From the NCBI GenBank assembly GCA_963829235.1, contig CAWHIF010000003.1:744001-808000 (forward strand): a stretch of 64,000 nt of DNA, written 5' to 3'. The notes beneath the pieces are model-generated. The model was not told the DNA's origin, searched no databases, and was given only the letters and a program-made list of their open reading frames with translations. Both the position numbers and the translations under genes were made by a program. Source of the stretch: Bog-756 sp963829235. Lineage in GTDB: Bacteria; Actinomycetota; Acidimicrobiia; Acidimicrobiales; RAAP-2. The stretch's first letter is position 1, and every line of letters starts with the position of its first letter. Shown one piece after another: positions 46,790-54,903 of the stretch.

Positions 46790-46890
46790 GATCGGACATT
46801 GTCCAATCATGACTCTTCCTGGTTGATTTGGGGATCTGCCTCATTAAGGACGCTGAGGCAGAAAGGTTCGAACTACGTCCCAGTCCTTCG
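46790..46890 (+). repeat. degenerate copy of the 134-bp repeat
   Basis: Shares GATCGGACATT at the left and GGTTCGAA...GTCCCAGT at the right with the full copies, at almost the same spacing (75 versus 76 bases), plus a CCTGG and an ATTA(A/G)GGA word between. The full copy follows about 130 bases later in the same orientation. Confidence 0.5.
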
Positions 46891-46921
46891 GGACGGAAAT
46901 GTTGAAATTATCGGGAATTGC

Positions 46922-47055
46922 CTCATAATTGGGAGCGAGCGGACGGTTTCGATCGGACATTCACGAATTACTTCCTATCCCTGGTCAAACCCAATTCTCG
47001 CAACAGATTAGGGAGACTTGACGGAGGGTTCGAATAGTGTCCCAGTAGGTCCGCT
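46922..47055 (+). repeat. 134-bp direct repeat, copy A
   Basis: Matches 50092-50225 over its full length with about six mismatches. Near its ends AGCGGAC (46938) and GTCCGCT (47049-47055) are inverted repeats, so a long stem-loop is possible. Non-coding in all frames checked. Confidence 0.85.
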
Positions 47056-47274
47056 GGTCAAAGGCACTTTTTTCATTTGACCCTCTGCGCCGGATTCACC
47101 GCGAGCCATACCACCGGCTCGCTCCAACAAGCGGTTCACATCACTCCGTGCGTCCGTACGTCGATCCCATCGGGGCACCTGGACCCGTCCTCAAGACTGA
47201 GCCGACCGGTGTGCCGGACGCAGTTGGCTAGCAGTGAGGCTATTTGGGGCGACGGCCAGGCCGGCGCAGGCCTA

Positions 47275-48397
47275 GTAGAAGCTCGCGTTAATAGCAATGA
47301 TGTGATTTCATGGGGGTATGCGACTTCCCCCGTTGAAACTTCGCCGAGGTGACCGTGCTGAACTCGAACGTTGGGAACGCTCGAGAACCCTGGAGGCTCG
47401 TAGTGTCCAGCGGGCCCGGATCGTGTTGCTGGCGGCAGAGGGTTGGTCCAACCGGGACATCGGCGAAACCGTCGGACTGCACTACAACCAGGTAGGTCTG
47501 TGGCGGAAGCGCTATGAGCAGTTCGGGATGGGGGGACTCGTTGACGAGGATCGACCGGGCCGTCCCCCGGTGTATGACCATGACGATGTGTTGCTGCTGG
47601 TGAAGTTGGTGACCGAACCACCTCCGGACCAAGCCACCCGGTGGTCGATGGAGGCACTGGCCCAGGCCATGGCCGACCACGGGGTCCCTATCTCGGCCTC
47701 CCAGGCCTGGCGGATCTGCAAGAGCCTCGACTTGAAGCCCTGGCAGGTGGAGTCCTGGATGACGAGCCATGACCCGGACTTCTGGGAGAAGGCCTCCGAC
47801 GTGTGCGGGCTCTATCTCGATCCGCCCGAGAATGCCGTGGTCTGGTCGGTCGACGAGAAGTCAGGTATGCAGGCCAAGTCCCGAGTCAATCCCACCAAAC
47901 CAGCCGTCCCCGGGAAGCCGGTGCGCCGGGAGTTCGAATACAAGCGCAACGGGACCCAGGTGCTCTTCGCCGCCCTCGACGTCCATGACGGTGCGGTTTC
48001 GGGCTGGGTCACCGACTCGACCAGGTCGGAGAACTTCGTGACCTTCCTCGGTGATCTCGTGCGCCAGACACCCAAAGGCCTCCACCTGCACTGCATTGCC
48101 GACAACCTCTCGGCCCACAAGACCGGCCAGGTCGCCGACTTCCTGGTCGAGAACCCTCACGTGCATATCCACTACACACCCACCCATGCCAGTTGGTTGA
48201 ACCAGGTGGAGCTGTTCTTCTCCATCTTGGAGCGCCGGCTGCTGCATCGTGGGGAGTTCGCATCGGTCGACGATCTGGCCCGCCGGGTCATCGCATTCAT
48301 CAACGACTACAACAAACGGGCCGCTCCGTTCCGTTGGACCTACGACGGTCGACCACTGAAGGTCGCGTAAGTCACAATGATTAACGCGCGAGAGCAC
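47275..48397 (+). mobile_element. IS630-family insertion sequence
   Basis: 1123 bp bounded by TA on both sides (47273-47274 and 48398-48399), the IS630 target duplication. Imperfect terminal inverted repeats share TCGCG...TTAAT: left GTAGAAGCTCGCGTTAAT, right (reverse strand) GTGCTCTCGCGCGTTAAT. One full-length transposase gene fills the element. Confidence 0.8.
47318..48370 (+). CDS. IS630-family transposase
   Basis: 350 residues, apparently intact. A helix-turn-helix/winged-helix N-terminal part (RARIVLLAAEGWSNRDIGE, GLHYNQVGLWRKRYEQFG) precedes the DDE domain: Asp in WSVDEKSGMQ, Asp in HCIADNLSAHKT, and Glu in SWLNQVELFFSILERRLL. Likely still mobile, judging from intact catalytic residues and recognisable ends. 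Confidence 0.95.
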   Translation: MRLPPLKLRRGDRAELERWERSRTLEARSVQRARIVLLAAEGWSNRDIGETVGLHYNQVGLWRKRYEQFGMGGLVDEDRPGRPPVYDHDDVLLLVKLVTEPPPDQATRWSMEALAQAMADHGVPISASQAWRICKSLDLKPWQVESWMTSHDPDFWEKASDVCGLYLDPPENAVVWSVDEKSGMQAKSRVNPTKPAVPGKPVRREFEYKRNGTQVLFAALDVHDGAVSGWVTDSTRSENFVTFLGDLVRQTPKGLHLHCIADNLSAHKTGQVADFLVENPHVHIHYTPTHASWLNQVELFFSILERRLLHRGEFASVDDLARRVIAFINDYNKRAAPFRWTYDGRPLKVA

Positions 48398-48696
48398 TAG
48401 TCCTGCTTTGCTTTGAGGACCTCGCAGAAGCGCCCGGAAAGAGTTGTCACCGGAGAATGTTTGCCAAGTGGTGGGAGGCGAACGCTGGTCAGCCGGTTGC
48501 CGAGCTGTGACTCACGAGGTGCCATCTCAAAGAAGCCGGCGAAGTCCAGAAGAGAGAGGTCAAACTTGGAGATGTGGCCAGAGTCGCGACCGAGAGCTTC
48601 CGCGACTAGGACCTCAGCTTGCCCTCGGGCGACATACCCGCAGAGGGAGCGCCGAAGTAACCGATCGGTGCGAGGCCTCCGGTGACGGTTCATCAA
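48397..48696 (-). CDS. possible STAS-like small protein
   Basis: 99 residues. HISKFDLSLLDFAGFFEM resembles the central strand of STAS domains, and GQAEVLVAEALGRDSG the preceding helix, but the match is weak. It starts 7 bases after the propeller gene on the same strand. Its TAG stop is formed at the TA target of the IS630 element; joining the flanks across the element also gives TAG there, so the insertion did not change the protein. Confidence 0.35.
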   Translation of the reverse strand: MMNRHRRPRTDRLLRRSLCGYVARGQAEVLVAEALGRDSGHISKFDLSLLDFAGFFEMAPRESQLGNRLTSVRLPPLGKHSPVTTLSGRFCEVLKAKQD

Positions 48697-48703
48697 ATGA
48701 AAC

Positions 48704-49699
48704 TCATGTGATGGCGACCCCGTCCGGAAATTTTCCGACGGTAACCGTCTTCACAACCGTGTTTGTGGAAATGTTTATGACGCTCACGGTGCCGACGTCA
48801 AAATTGGTCACGTAGGCATCACTGCCGCTGGGAGTGATGGCGACCCCCTCTGGGAATTTACCGACCCTCACCGTGTTCACCACTGTGTTCGTGGAGGTCT
48901 TGATGACATTGACGGTGCCAGAGGTGCTGTTGGTCACGTAGGCGTAGTTCCCGTTTGGGGTGATGGCGACGCCGTCCGGCCCTCTGCCGACCCCCACCGT
49001 GTTCACCACTGTGTTCGTGGAGGTCCTGATGACACTCACGGTGCCAGAGGTGCTGTTGGTCACGTAGGCGTAGTTGCCGTTTGGGGTGATGGCGACCCCG
49101 CTTGGCCCGCTGCCGACCCCCACCGTGTTCACCACTGTGTTCGTGGAGGTCCTGATGACACTGACGGTGCCAGAGGTGCTGTTGGTCACGTAGGCGTAGT
49201 TCCCATTTGGGGTGATGGCGACCCCGCTTGGCCCGCTGCCGACCCCCACCGTGTTCACCACTGTGTTCGTGGAGGTCTTGATGACACTGACGGTGCCAGA
49301 GGTACTGTTGGTCACGTAGGCGTAGTTGCCGTTTGGGGTGATGGCGACCCCGCTCGGCCCGCTGGCCACCCCCACCCTCTTTACCACCGTGTTCGTGGAG
49401 ATCTTGATGACGCTCACAACATTGGAAACGCTGTTGGCCACATAGGCGTAGCTTCCGTTGGGGGTGATGGCGACCCCGCGCGGCTCGCCGTCGACCGTCA
49501 CCGTCTTCACCACCGTGTTGGTGGATGTCTTGATGACGCTCACGTTGCCGGAGCCGAAATTGGCCACATAGGCGTCAGGGATTGGGAGGGCAGCAGCTGG
49601 TGGCGCTCCCAATGGTGTCAATGCAACGACCGTGAGTCCAGCTACACCGAGCGCAGAACCAGCCCTCGTCGCCAAGCGGGACCAAAACACTTGCGCCAT
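48704..49699 (-). CDS. secreted seven-bladed YVTN beta-propeller protein
   Basis: 331 residues from ATG 49699. Signal peptide to about residue 38 (PPAAALPIP). Seven blades of 42 residues follow, each of the type AYVTNSTSGTVSVIKTSTNT plus VVNTVGVGSGPSGVAITPNG. Blades 3-6 are nearly identical at the DNA level (126-bp units), a sign of recent tandem duplication or conversion. The fold is that of surface-layer YVTN proteins; ligand or partner unknown. Count of seven fits a closed propeller. Confidence 0.88.
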   Translation of the reverse strand: MAQVFWSRLATRAGSALGVAGLTVVALTPLGAPPAAALPIPDAYVANFGSGNVSVIKTSTNTVVKTVTVDGEPRGVAITPNGSYAYVANSVSNVVSVIKISTNTVVKRVGVASGPSGVAITPNGNYAYVTNSTSGTVSVIKTSTNTVVNTVGVGSGPSGVAITPNGNYAYVTNSTSGTVSVIRTSTNTVVNTVGVGSGPSGVAITPNGNYAYVTNSTSGTVSVIRTSTNTVVNTVGVGRGPDGVAITPNGNYAYVTNSTSGTVNVIKTSTNTVVNTVRVGKFPEGVAITPSGSDAYVTNFDVGTVSVINISTNTVVKTVTVGKFPDGVAIT

Positions 49700-50091
49700 G
49701 CCGATACCCCCTGAGTCAATGAGTCCATTGGAGCGTACTAGGCGGCCCTTGATAACGCACCCGCAGGCGGCAGGGTCATTGTGGCCACGGCGGATACGTA
49801 TTGTTCGCGGACACTGGGACGAGGACTGACGGACGAATTCGTCGGCGACGGATGCCGTTCCCCATACGGGACACTCGGCCGGCTGACCCACGTCGGCCGA
49901 CTTCGCAGGGACGCGATAACCGTCGATCGGTGTGGTCATTGTTCCAAGCGCGATCTGAACGTTGTCCACTCCGATGAGATGATCTGCATCTTGATAGCTT
50001 CCGCGGCCAAAAGGACCAACGACTCTGGTTGCAGGCCCAGCTTTGGTGGATATTGGACTCATTGTGGGCGATCGAAAAATCGGCAATTTGG

Positions 50092-50225
50092 CTCATAGTT
50101 GGGAGAGAGCGGACGGTTTCGATCGGACATTCACGAATTAATTCTTATCCCTGGTCAAACCCAATTTTCGCAACAGATTAGGGAGAGTTGACGGAGGGTT
50201 CGAATAGTGTCCCAGTAGGTCCGCT
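50092..50225 (+). repeat. 134-bp direct repeat, copy B
   Basis: Same orientation as copy A at 46922-47055, about 95% identical, with the same AGCGGAC/GTCCGCT inverted ends. The two copies enclose the IS630 element, the STAS-like gene and the propeller gene. Confidence 0.85.
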
Positions 50226-50336
50226 GTCGAAGTACGGAAATACGCACCAGGACGACGACCGTCGGCGGGCTGGCTACAGCACAGAACGGCACGTCCGGTG
50301 CGCTTGCGAGACATCAGAGCAAGATCCGCCTCGGCC

Positions 50337-50373
50337 GGCATGCGGCATGCGGCATGCGACATGCGGCATGCGG
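50337..50373. repeat. GCATGCG heptamer run
   Basis: About five consecutive 7-bp units (GGCATGC and GACATGC variants), each containing the palindrome GCATGC. Confidence 0.7.
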
Positions 50374-50542
50374 AGCGCCGAATGGCACGTCGGACGTGCT
50401 CGCGAACTGCGGGCGTGCTCGACACAAGGTCAGCTTGGACCACACCGCGAACCGGAGTGATCGGGGGGGCAAGGAGCTGAAGGTGCGACAGGACGTCAGT
50501 CCCGGCACCGACCGAGCACCTTCGACTCACTAGGCTCTCTGC

Positions 50543-50722
50543 ATGGAGGAGCCAGAGTTCGACCCCTTTAGCCCGGCCGGAACCGTCGAGCGGTTCGGGG
50601 AGCTCTCTCGCGGACTCGGTCGTCGTCGGTGGGGCAAGACGGCGGTGTGGTTCGTTCTCATCCTGTTCTTCGTCGTTCCTGCAGTGTCTTACCTAGTCCT
50701 GTTCCTGGTTCATCACCACTAG
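50543..50722 (+). CDS. 59-residue single-helix membrane protein
   Basis: Starts MEEPEFDPFSPAGTVERFGE; a basic segment (GLGRRRWGK) precedes one hydrophobic helix (TAVWFVLILFFVVPAVSYLV) and the tail HHH. Typical layout of a small inner-membrane protein with the N-terminus inside. Family unknown. Its stop overlaps that of the convergent gene by 4 bases. Confidence 0.5.
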   Translation: MEEPEFDPFSPAGTVERFGELSRGLGRRRWGKTAVWFVLILFFVVPAVSYLVLFLVHHH

Positions 50723-50904
50723 GTCTGTTCGTCGGCCGCCGAAAGAAGGTCACCGACCCGGTAGCGAGCATTGATATTGCTCGCTGATGGTCCGTCGAGC
50801 GCGGCAATCGTCTTGACCAAAGCGTCCCAGGTGGTCTCATCTCCGGTCATGTGGCGCCCGATGCGTTCGCAATAGCGCAGGTGGCCGCGTTCATTTCGGG
50901 TCAC
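50719..50904 (-). CDS. small hypothetical protein
   Basis: 61 residues (MTRNERGHLRYCERIGRHMT, then TTWDALVKTIAALDGPSASN). Could start at the internal Met20. Composition is protein-like but no family is recognised. Convergent with the small membrane protein through a shared CTAG. Confidence 0.35.
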   Translation of the reverse strand: MTRNERGHLRYCERIGRHMTGDETTWDALVKTIAALDGPSASNINARYRVGDLLSAADEQT

Positions 50905-51036
50905 CTGCAGGTAGACGTCGGCCGTTTCGGGATCCGTCGCTCAGTCTGGCAGTGCGCCTTCACAAGCGCCATGATTCAGAACCACTCAGTCAGGGACTGG
51001 TGTAACCCTTGGAAATACCCGGACATAGATAGGGTA

Positions 51037-51637
51037 ATGGCACGTAAGCCCAGCGTGGCCAACAGAGATGTGGAACAGGAGTTCTCCGCTCTCTTCAGGC
51101 AGCACTACCGACCGGTGCTTGCCTTTGCGCGCCGTCGAGTCGGAGCGGACGCCTGCCAAGAGATTGCTGCGGAGACGTTTCTCGTGGCTTGGCGGCGCTT
51201 CGAGTCGGTTCCCGAGCATGCCCTCCCCTGGCTTTATCAGGTAGCCACATTCACCATCGCCAATTATCGGCGCAGGGCGGCCAAGGAAAGACGATCCGAC
51301 GGTGAATCCGTGCTGGGTCGTGCCATCGTGACTCTCGACCCCGCGGATGAAGCGATCGACAGTGAGCACCTGCGAAGCGCCTTTGCCTGCCTCAGTGATA
51401 GAGATCGCGGAAATTCTGAGATTGGCTGCATGGGAGGGCCTCAACACTACCGATGGAGCGGCAGTACTGGGATGTTCCGTCACCGCCTACAAGGTCCGGC
51501 TCCATCGAGCACGGTCGCGTCTGGCTCGGAAGGTCAGTTCACCACTTCCCGCTCCCGAGCAAAAGGGGGTCAACGATGCCACCGCTCTGTGTCACGAGAG
51601 CCCTGCGCATGTCCGACCATCGGAGGAACCCGCATGA
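51037..51637 (+). pseudogene. ECF sigma factor, frameshifted between regions 2 and 4
   Basis: ATG 51037 (MARKPSVANRDVEQEFSALF). Region 2 is clear: FRQHYRPVLAFARRRVG and AAETFLVAWRRFESVP with LPWLYQVATFTIANYRRR. At about 51408-51410 one extra G shifts the frame: SDRDR should continue as EILRLAAWEGL, which is in the next frame with the region 4 helix-turn-helix TTDGAAVLGCSVTAYKVRLH and stop at 51637. That stop overlaps the next ATG (ATGA). Without the extra base the protein would be about 199 residues, normal for an ECF sigma factor. Confidence 0.8.
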
Positions 51638-53136
51638 GTGACACCAGACAATCCACATTCGAGGAACTTCGGGACAGGGATCCCGCTCTCCCCTTGCTGC
51701 ATCAGAACGAGCCGCATTCTCAGGATGCCATCCATTCTCAGGATGCCATCCTCGCATCCATCCTGAAAGCTGGCCGGTTGGATCCGGACGAAGAGATGGC
51801 TCCGAAACCGATCTCGCTTCGATCGGAGGCCTTTACGTACAAACGATCGCGTGCCCGCTGGGCTGTGCCTGTCACCTTGACGCTGGCGGCAATCGTGGCA
51901 GTGGTCGGTGTGGCGATCTCGGCTTCCTCGGGGCCCGCTCCAAAGCTACGTGCGATGCCGCCCAAGCCCGCTGGATCGTGGCGATTGACGGCCACGTTGT
52001 CAGGACCTCAGTTCCAGCTCGCGACCGGCAACCCGAATTTGATCGCTGGTGCCACGTGCGCGTCCGACTCACTGTGCTTTTTGTCCACTGGCTATGGTCT
52101 TGATTACAACGGCGGGGGGGGCCTCTACGTGTCCCGAGACGGTGGACGGACCTGGCGATCGATGACACTACCTGCGCAGACTGCGATTACCAGCCAGGTC
52201 TCCTCCGCGAACAGCACCTGGTGCGCCGTTGGTGCTGGTCGCCTCGATAGCAAGCTCGGTGACCCCCTGGCCAAGAAGCCAATGCGCTATCCTGAGCTAC
52301 TCGTCACTACCAATGGTGGGCGCACGTGGACCGCGCGATCGGTCCCGTTACCGTTGAATGCGGAGTACATCCCGGCAGGACAAGGCTTCGCGGCAGAAAC
52401 AACGTACTGGCCCGGCTCAGTCGATGCCGTCGTTTGCAGCGCGTTCGCGTCATGCCAGATTCTGGGCCAGGCGCAGATCGACGGACAGGGCAACAGCCCA
52501 GCCCTCGACAGGCTGTTCTATCTATCGACAGCCGATTCAGGAAGGCACTGGACGTCGACGCAGTTGCCGGAACGGGCTTCAGAGTCCTCTGACCAGATCA
52601 CGCTTCAGGCCGGAACCTCGGTGTCCATGGACTGCCCATCCCTGGATGACTGCGTCGCTGTCGCATTCCTCCACGCCTTTCCGTCCGCCGATTTCGAATC
52701 CTGGAGTTCCACCGATGCCGGGCGGACATGGCGGGAGAGTCCAATCCCGGAGGCGTCGTACCTGACAGCTCCGATCTCCTGTCCTTCGGTTGGCGACTGT
52801 TGGGTGATGGTCGGGGTGGGAAATGAAGTTCTCCACACGACTGACGGTGGATCACAATGGAAGCCGATATCGCTGCCCCATGGCGGATGGGAGGGCGTGA
52901 GTTGCTCTTCCTCGAGAAATTGTTGGGTGTCTGGATCGAGCATCGCGGAGACCGTAAACGGGGGGGCGGATTGGACCGTACAACCGCTACCCGTTCAAGT
53001 CGGAACGGTTCCTCAGATCTCCTGCAGCGTGCAAGAGGACTGCGTCGCGACGGCCATCCCCACCAATCCTGGTCTGGCTATCGAGAACGAAGGCTCGTTG
53101 ATCCTTACCAACGAGCCCGCCATGCTGTCGCGGTGA
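51634..53136 (+). CDS. membrane protein with extracellular Asp-box propeller, sigma-linked
   Basis: 500 residues. The cytoplasmic N-terminus (1-75) includes a duplicated HSQDAI from an 18-bp repeat. One membrane helix (about 76-96) follows. The outside part has about six Asp-box/BNR motifs: SRDGGRTW, TTNGGRTW, TADSGRHW, STDAGRTW, TTDGGSQW and NGGADW, pointing to a sialidase-like or Ycf48-like propeller, with many Cys pairs between blades. Coupled to an ECF sigma gene, the cytoplasmic part may act as an anti-sigma factor, but it lacks a clear zinc anti-sigma motif. Confidence 0.8.
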   Translation: MSDTRQSTFEELRDRDPALPLLHQNEPHSQDAIHSQDAILASILKAGRLDPDEEMAPKPISLRSEAFTYKRSRARWAVPVTLTLAAIVAVVGVAISASSGPAPKLRAMPPKPAGSWRLTATLSGPQFQLATGNPNLIAGATCASDSLCFLSTGYGLDYNGGGGLYVSRDGGRTWRSMTLPAQTAITSQVSSANSTWCAVGAGRLDSKLGDPLAKKPMRYPELLVTTNGGRTWTARSVPLPLNAEYIPAGQGFAAETTYWPGSVDAVVCSAFASCQILGQAQIDGQGNSPALDRLFYLSTADSGRHWTSTQLPERASESSDQITLQAGTSVSMDCPSLDDCVAVAFLHAFPSADFESWSSTDAGRTWRESPIPEASYLTAPISCPSVGDCWVMVGVGNEVLHTTDGGSQWKPISLPHGGWEGVSCSSSRNCWVSGSSIAETVNGGADWTVQPLPVQVGTVPQISCSVQEDCVATAIPTNPGLAIENEGSLILTNEPAMLSR

Positions 53137-53564
53137 GCAAGCGCAAGGTGACCGCCTACATGACCGCAGATGCAACCGGACGGCAAGAACAGAACCAACC
53201 GACACAGCCAGTCGCTATGGTGGGGGGCCCAAAGAGTGCGACCGGCCGATCAACGGCGATTCTCCTAGGCGGATGTGCCGTTGTTGCCGCCGGGGTTGCC
53301 ATTGTGGCCTGGGAGGCTGACGCCGGGAGTCAAGTCGCATGCTCCGGTTCCGCCGTGCAGGTACTGGACATCCCGAGCATCGGTCTCGTGACGTCTGCGA
53401 TCATGCTCTTGGTGGGTTTGGCAATCAGCATCGTGTCGCTTTGGCGGAAGCCTCACCGAATCGCAGCCGCAGTCGCCATTGTGGTGGGGTTGGTGTGCTT
53501 GTTGCTCATCATTGGTGCGGTGTCCTTCCACCACGAGCACGCGTCTAGCTGTTGGAACTTCTGA
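53133..53564 (+). CDS. three-helix membrane protein
   Basis: 143 residues from GTG 53133, overlapping the preceding stop (GTGA). Hydrophobic helices: STAILLGGCAVVAAGVAIVA, IGLVTSAIMLLVGLAISIVS and IAAAVAIVVGLVCLLLIIGA. Family unknown. Third gene of the sigma/propeller operon, so probably connected with the same envelope-sensing unit. Confidence 0.65.
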   Translation: MSKRKVTAYMTADATGRQEQNQPTQPVAMVGGPKSATGRSTAILLGGCAVVAAGVAIVAWEADAGSQVACSGSAVQVLDIPSIGLVTSAIMLLVGLAISIVSLWRKPHRIAAAVAIVVGLVCLLLIIGAVSFHHEHASSCWNF

Positions 53565-54272
53565 AATATTCAGAGCTCCTCTATGACGTGGCCGCCGGCA
53601 GCCACCCCCAAGGGGATCGTCGGCCAGAATGCTATGCGTCGCGAACCCGAAGTCAAGTGAGGACGAGTTAGCTCATCGAGCGGCGCAATGTGGTGCGGCC
53701 GACCGCAAGGTGCCGGCTGCCTGACAGCGCAGACCACGACGAGGTCCAATACAAAGAATCGCCTTGTTCAATGGATGCGCTTCTCGGGACGAACTCCGTC
53801 TCGGGAACCCCTGCAGGCATCTGGCCAGGGTTTTGAAGGACGAACTGAGCAGCGCCGGATGCCGATGTTCAACCGCGATGCGACGCCGGTCGGAGTGGGC
53901 AGTCCCGTGGCAAGGGTGGCTGGCATGCGAGGCGAGTGGATGGGCAAGGCGTGGTGCGGGACAGTTTGGCTATGCCGAGGACGTGGCAGGCGGACCCGGT
54001 GCTCACTGGTGCCTGGGCGCTGCGACGGGAGCAGGCACCGAGGCCCGCGCGGCTGGAGGGTGCGCGGTACCACACTCAGTCGAGAACAGAGCATCGCGCC
54101 AGATCGATCGCCGTCTCCATCGTGGCAGGAGCGCAGATCGGCGATGTGCGAATCCCCGGTGTTCACGACCCGCAGAGCTACCTCTTACGTGAGCTGAACG
54201 GCTCTTCCGCTCTTGCTACGCACGGCGAACTCGGCGGCTGTGAACATCCCAAGAAGGCGCCCACTGACATAG
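53565..54272. other. gap without a recognisable gene
   Basis: About 700 bases. Overlapping short frames on both strands show no protein-like pattern, signal peptide or repeat that I can support. Confidence 0.5.
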
Positions 54273-54767
54273 TTACAATTCGAAATAGCCGTAATGAGTT
54301 TGTCTCACCGCACCAGTCGAACTAATGCAGACGCCGGAGGAGACAGATTGGTCCACGGCGACTTCAGGATCGGTACTGGCGGTCACCTTGCCCTTGACGA
54401 CGTACTCCCCCCGGTATCCATGTCGAACGCAGTACGAACGAGAGGAATCCGGTGAGGTAGTGGTCGACACCGTCGTCGAATAGCTGTGGCCCCCTTCGGT
54501 CCAACGGATCACTCCGGTAGTTCTCTTGCCGGAATTGAAAACCATTCCCGGGACCTTGCCGGTACCAGCAGTCATGCGCGCCGAATGGCAGCTGCTCAGT
54601 GTGACGACACTGCCGATCGTTCCGGCTACGTGTTCACACTCGATACCTGGAGCAGAGGTTCCCGCATCCGCTGGTTGTGCCGAATCGACCAGCCCAACAC
54701 TGGTGGCAGTAGCAGACACCCCGATCAGAAAGACCGAGAATGCCCATCCGGCTGCACGTCGACGCAT
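54273..54767 (-). CDS. small secreted protein, unknown family
   Basis: 164 residues from ATG 54767 (MRRRAAGWAFSVFLIGVSAT), with a signal peptide to about residue 35. The mature part is Ser/Thr/Gly-rich with four Cys (ECEHVAGTIGSVVTLSSC, SYCVRHGYRGEY, SGVCISSTG), probably two disulfides. Not recognised. Predicted extracellular. Confidence 0.65.
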   Translation of the reverse strand: MRRRAAGWAFSVFLIGVSATATSVGLVDSAQPADAGTSAPGIECEHVAGTIGSVVTLSSCHSARMTAGTGKVPGMVFNSGKRTTGVIRWTEGGHSYSTTVSTTTSPDSSRSYCVRHGYRGEYVVKGKVTASTDPEVAVDQSVSSGVCISSTGAVRQTHYGYFEL

Positions 54768-54903
54768 TTGAACCACCTTGCCAAGCCCTACTGCCCGCAT
54801 CCTACGCCATACCGGCGCCAAACGATCGCTGCCCACCGCCGTGAGAGGCCGAGTCCGTGAACTGGGACTCCCCACTCACGCCTGATTGACGGACACCCAC
54901 TCG

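Larger units (their letters stand above)
46545..47274. other. gene-free stretch with repeat copies
   Basis: 730 bases without a credible gene and visibly richer in A/T than the core region. It contains a degenerate copy (about 46790-46890) and a full copy (46922-47055) of the 134-bp repeat described separately. Confidence 0.6.
49700..50542. other. gene-free stretch with repeats
   Basis: 843 bases with no credible gene. It holds copy B of the 134-bp repeat and a run of GCATGCG heptamers at 50337-50373. Overlapping short frames on both strands look random. Confidence 0.55.

Noticed and set aside
46938..47055. 134-bp repeat as a tRNA-like gene (7-bp inverted ends, GGTTCGAA)
   Set aside because: The GGTTCGAA word is too far from the 3' stem to form a T-arm and no anticodon arm can be drawn.
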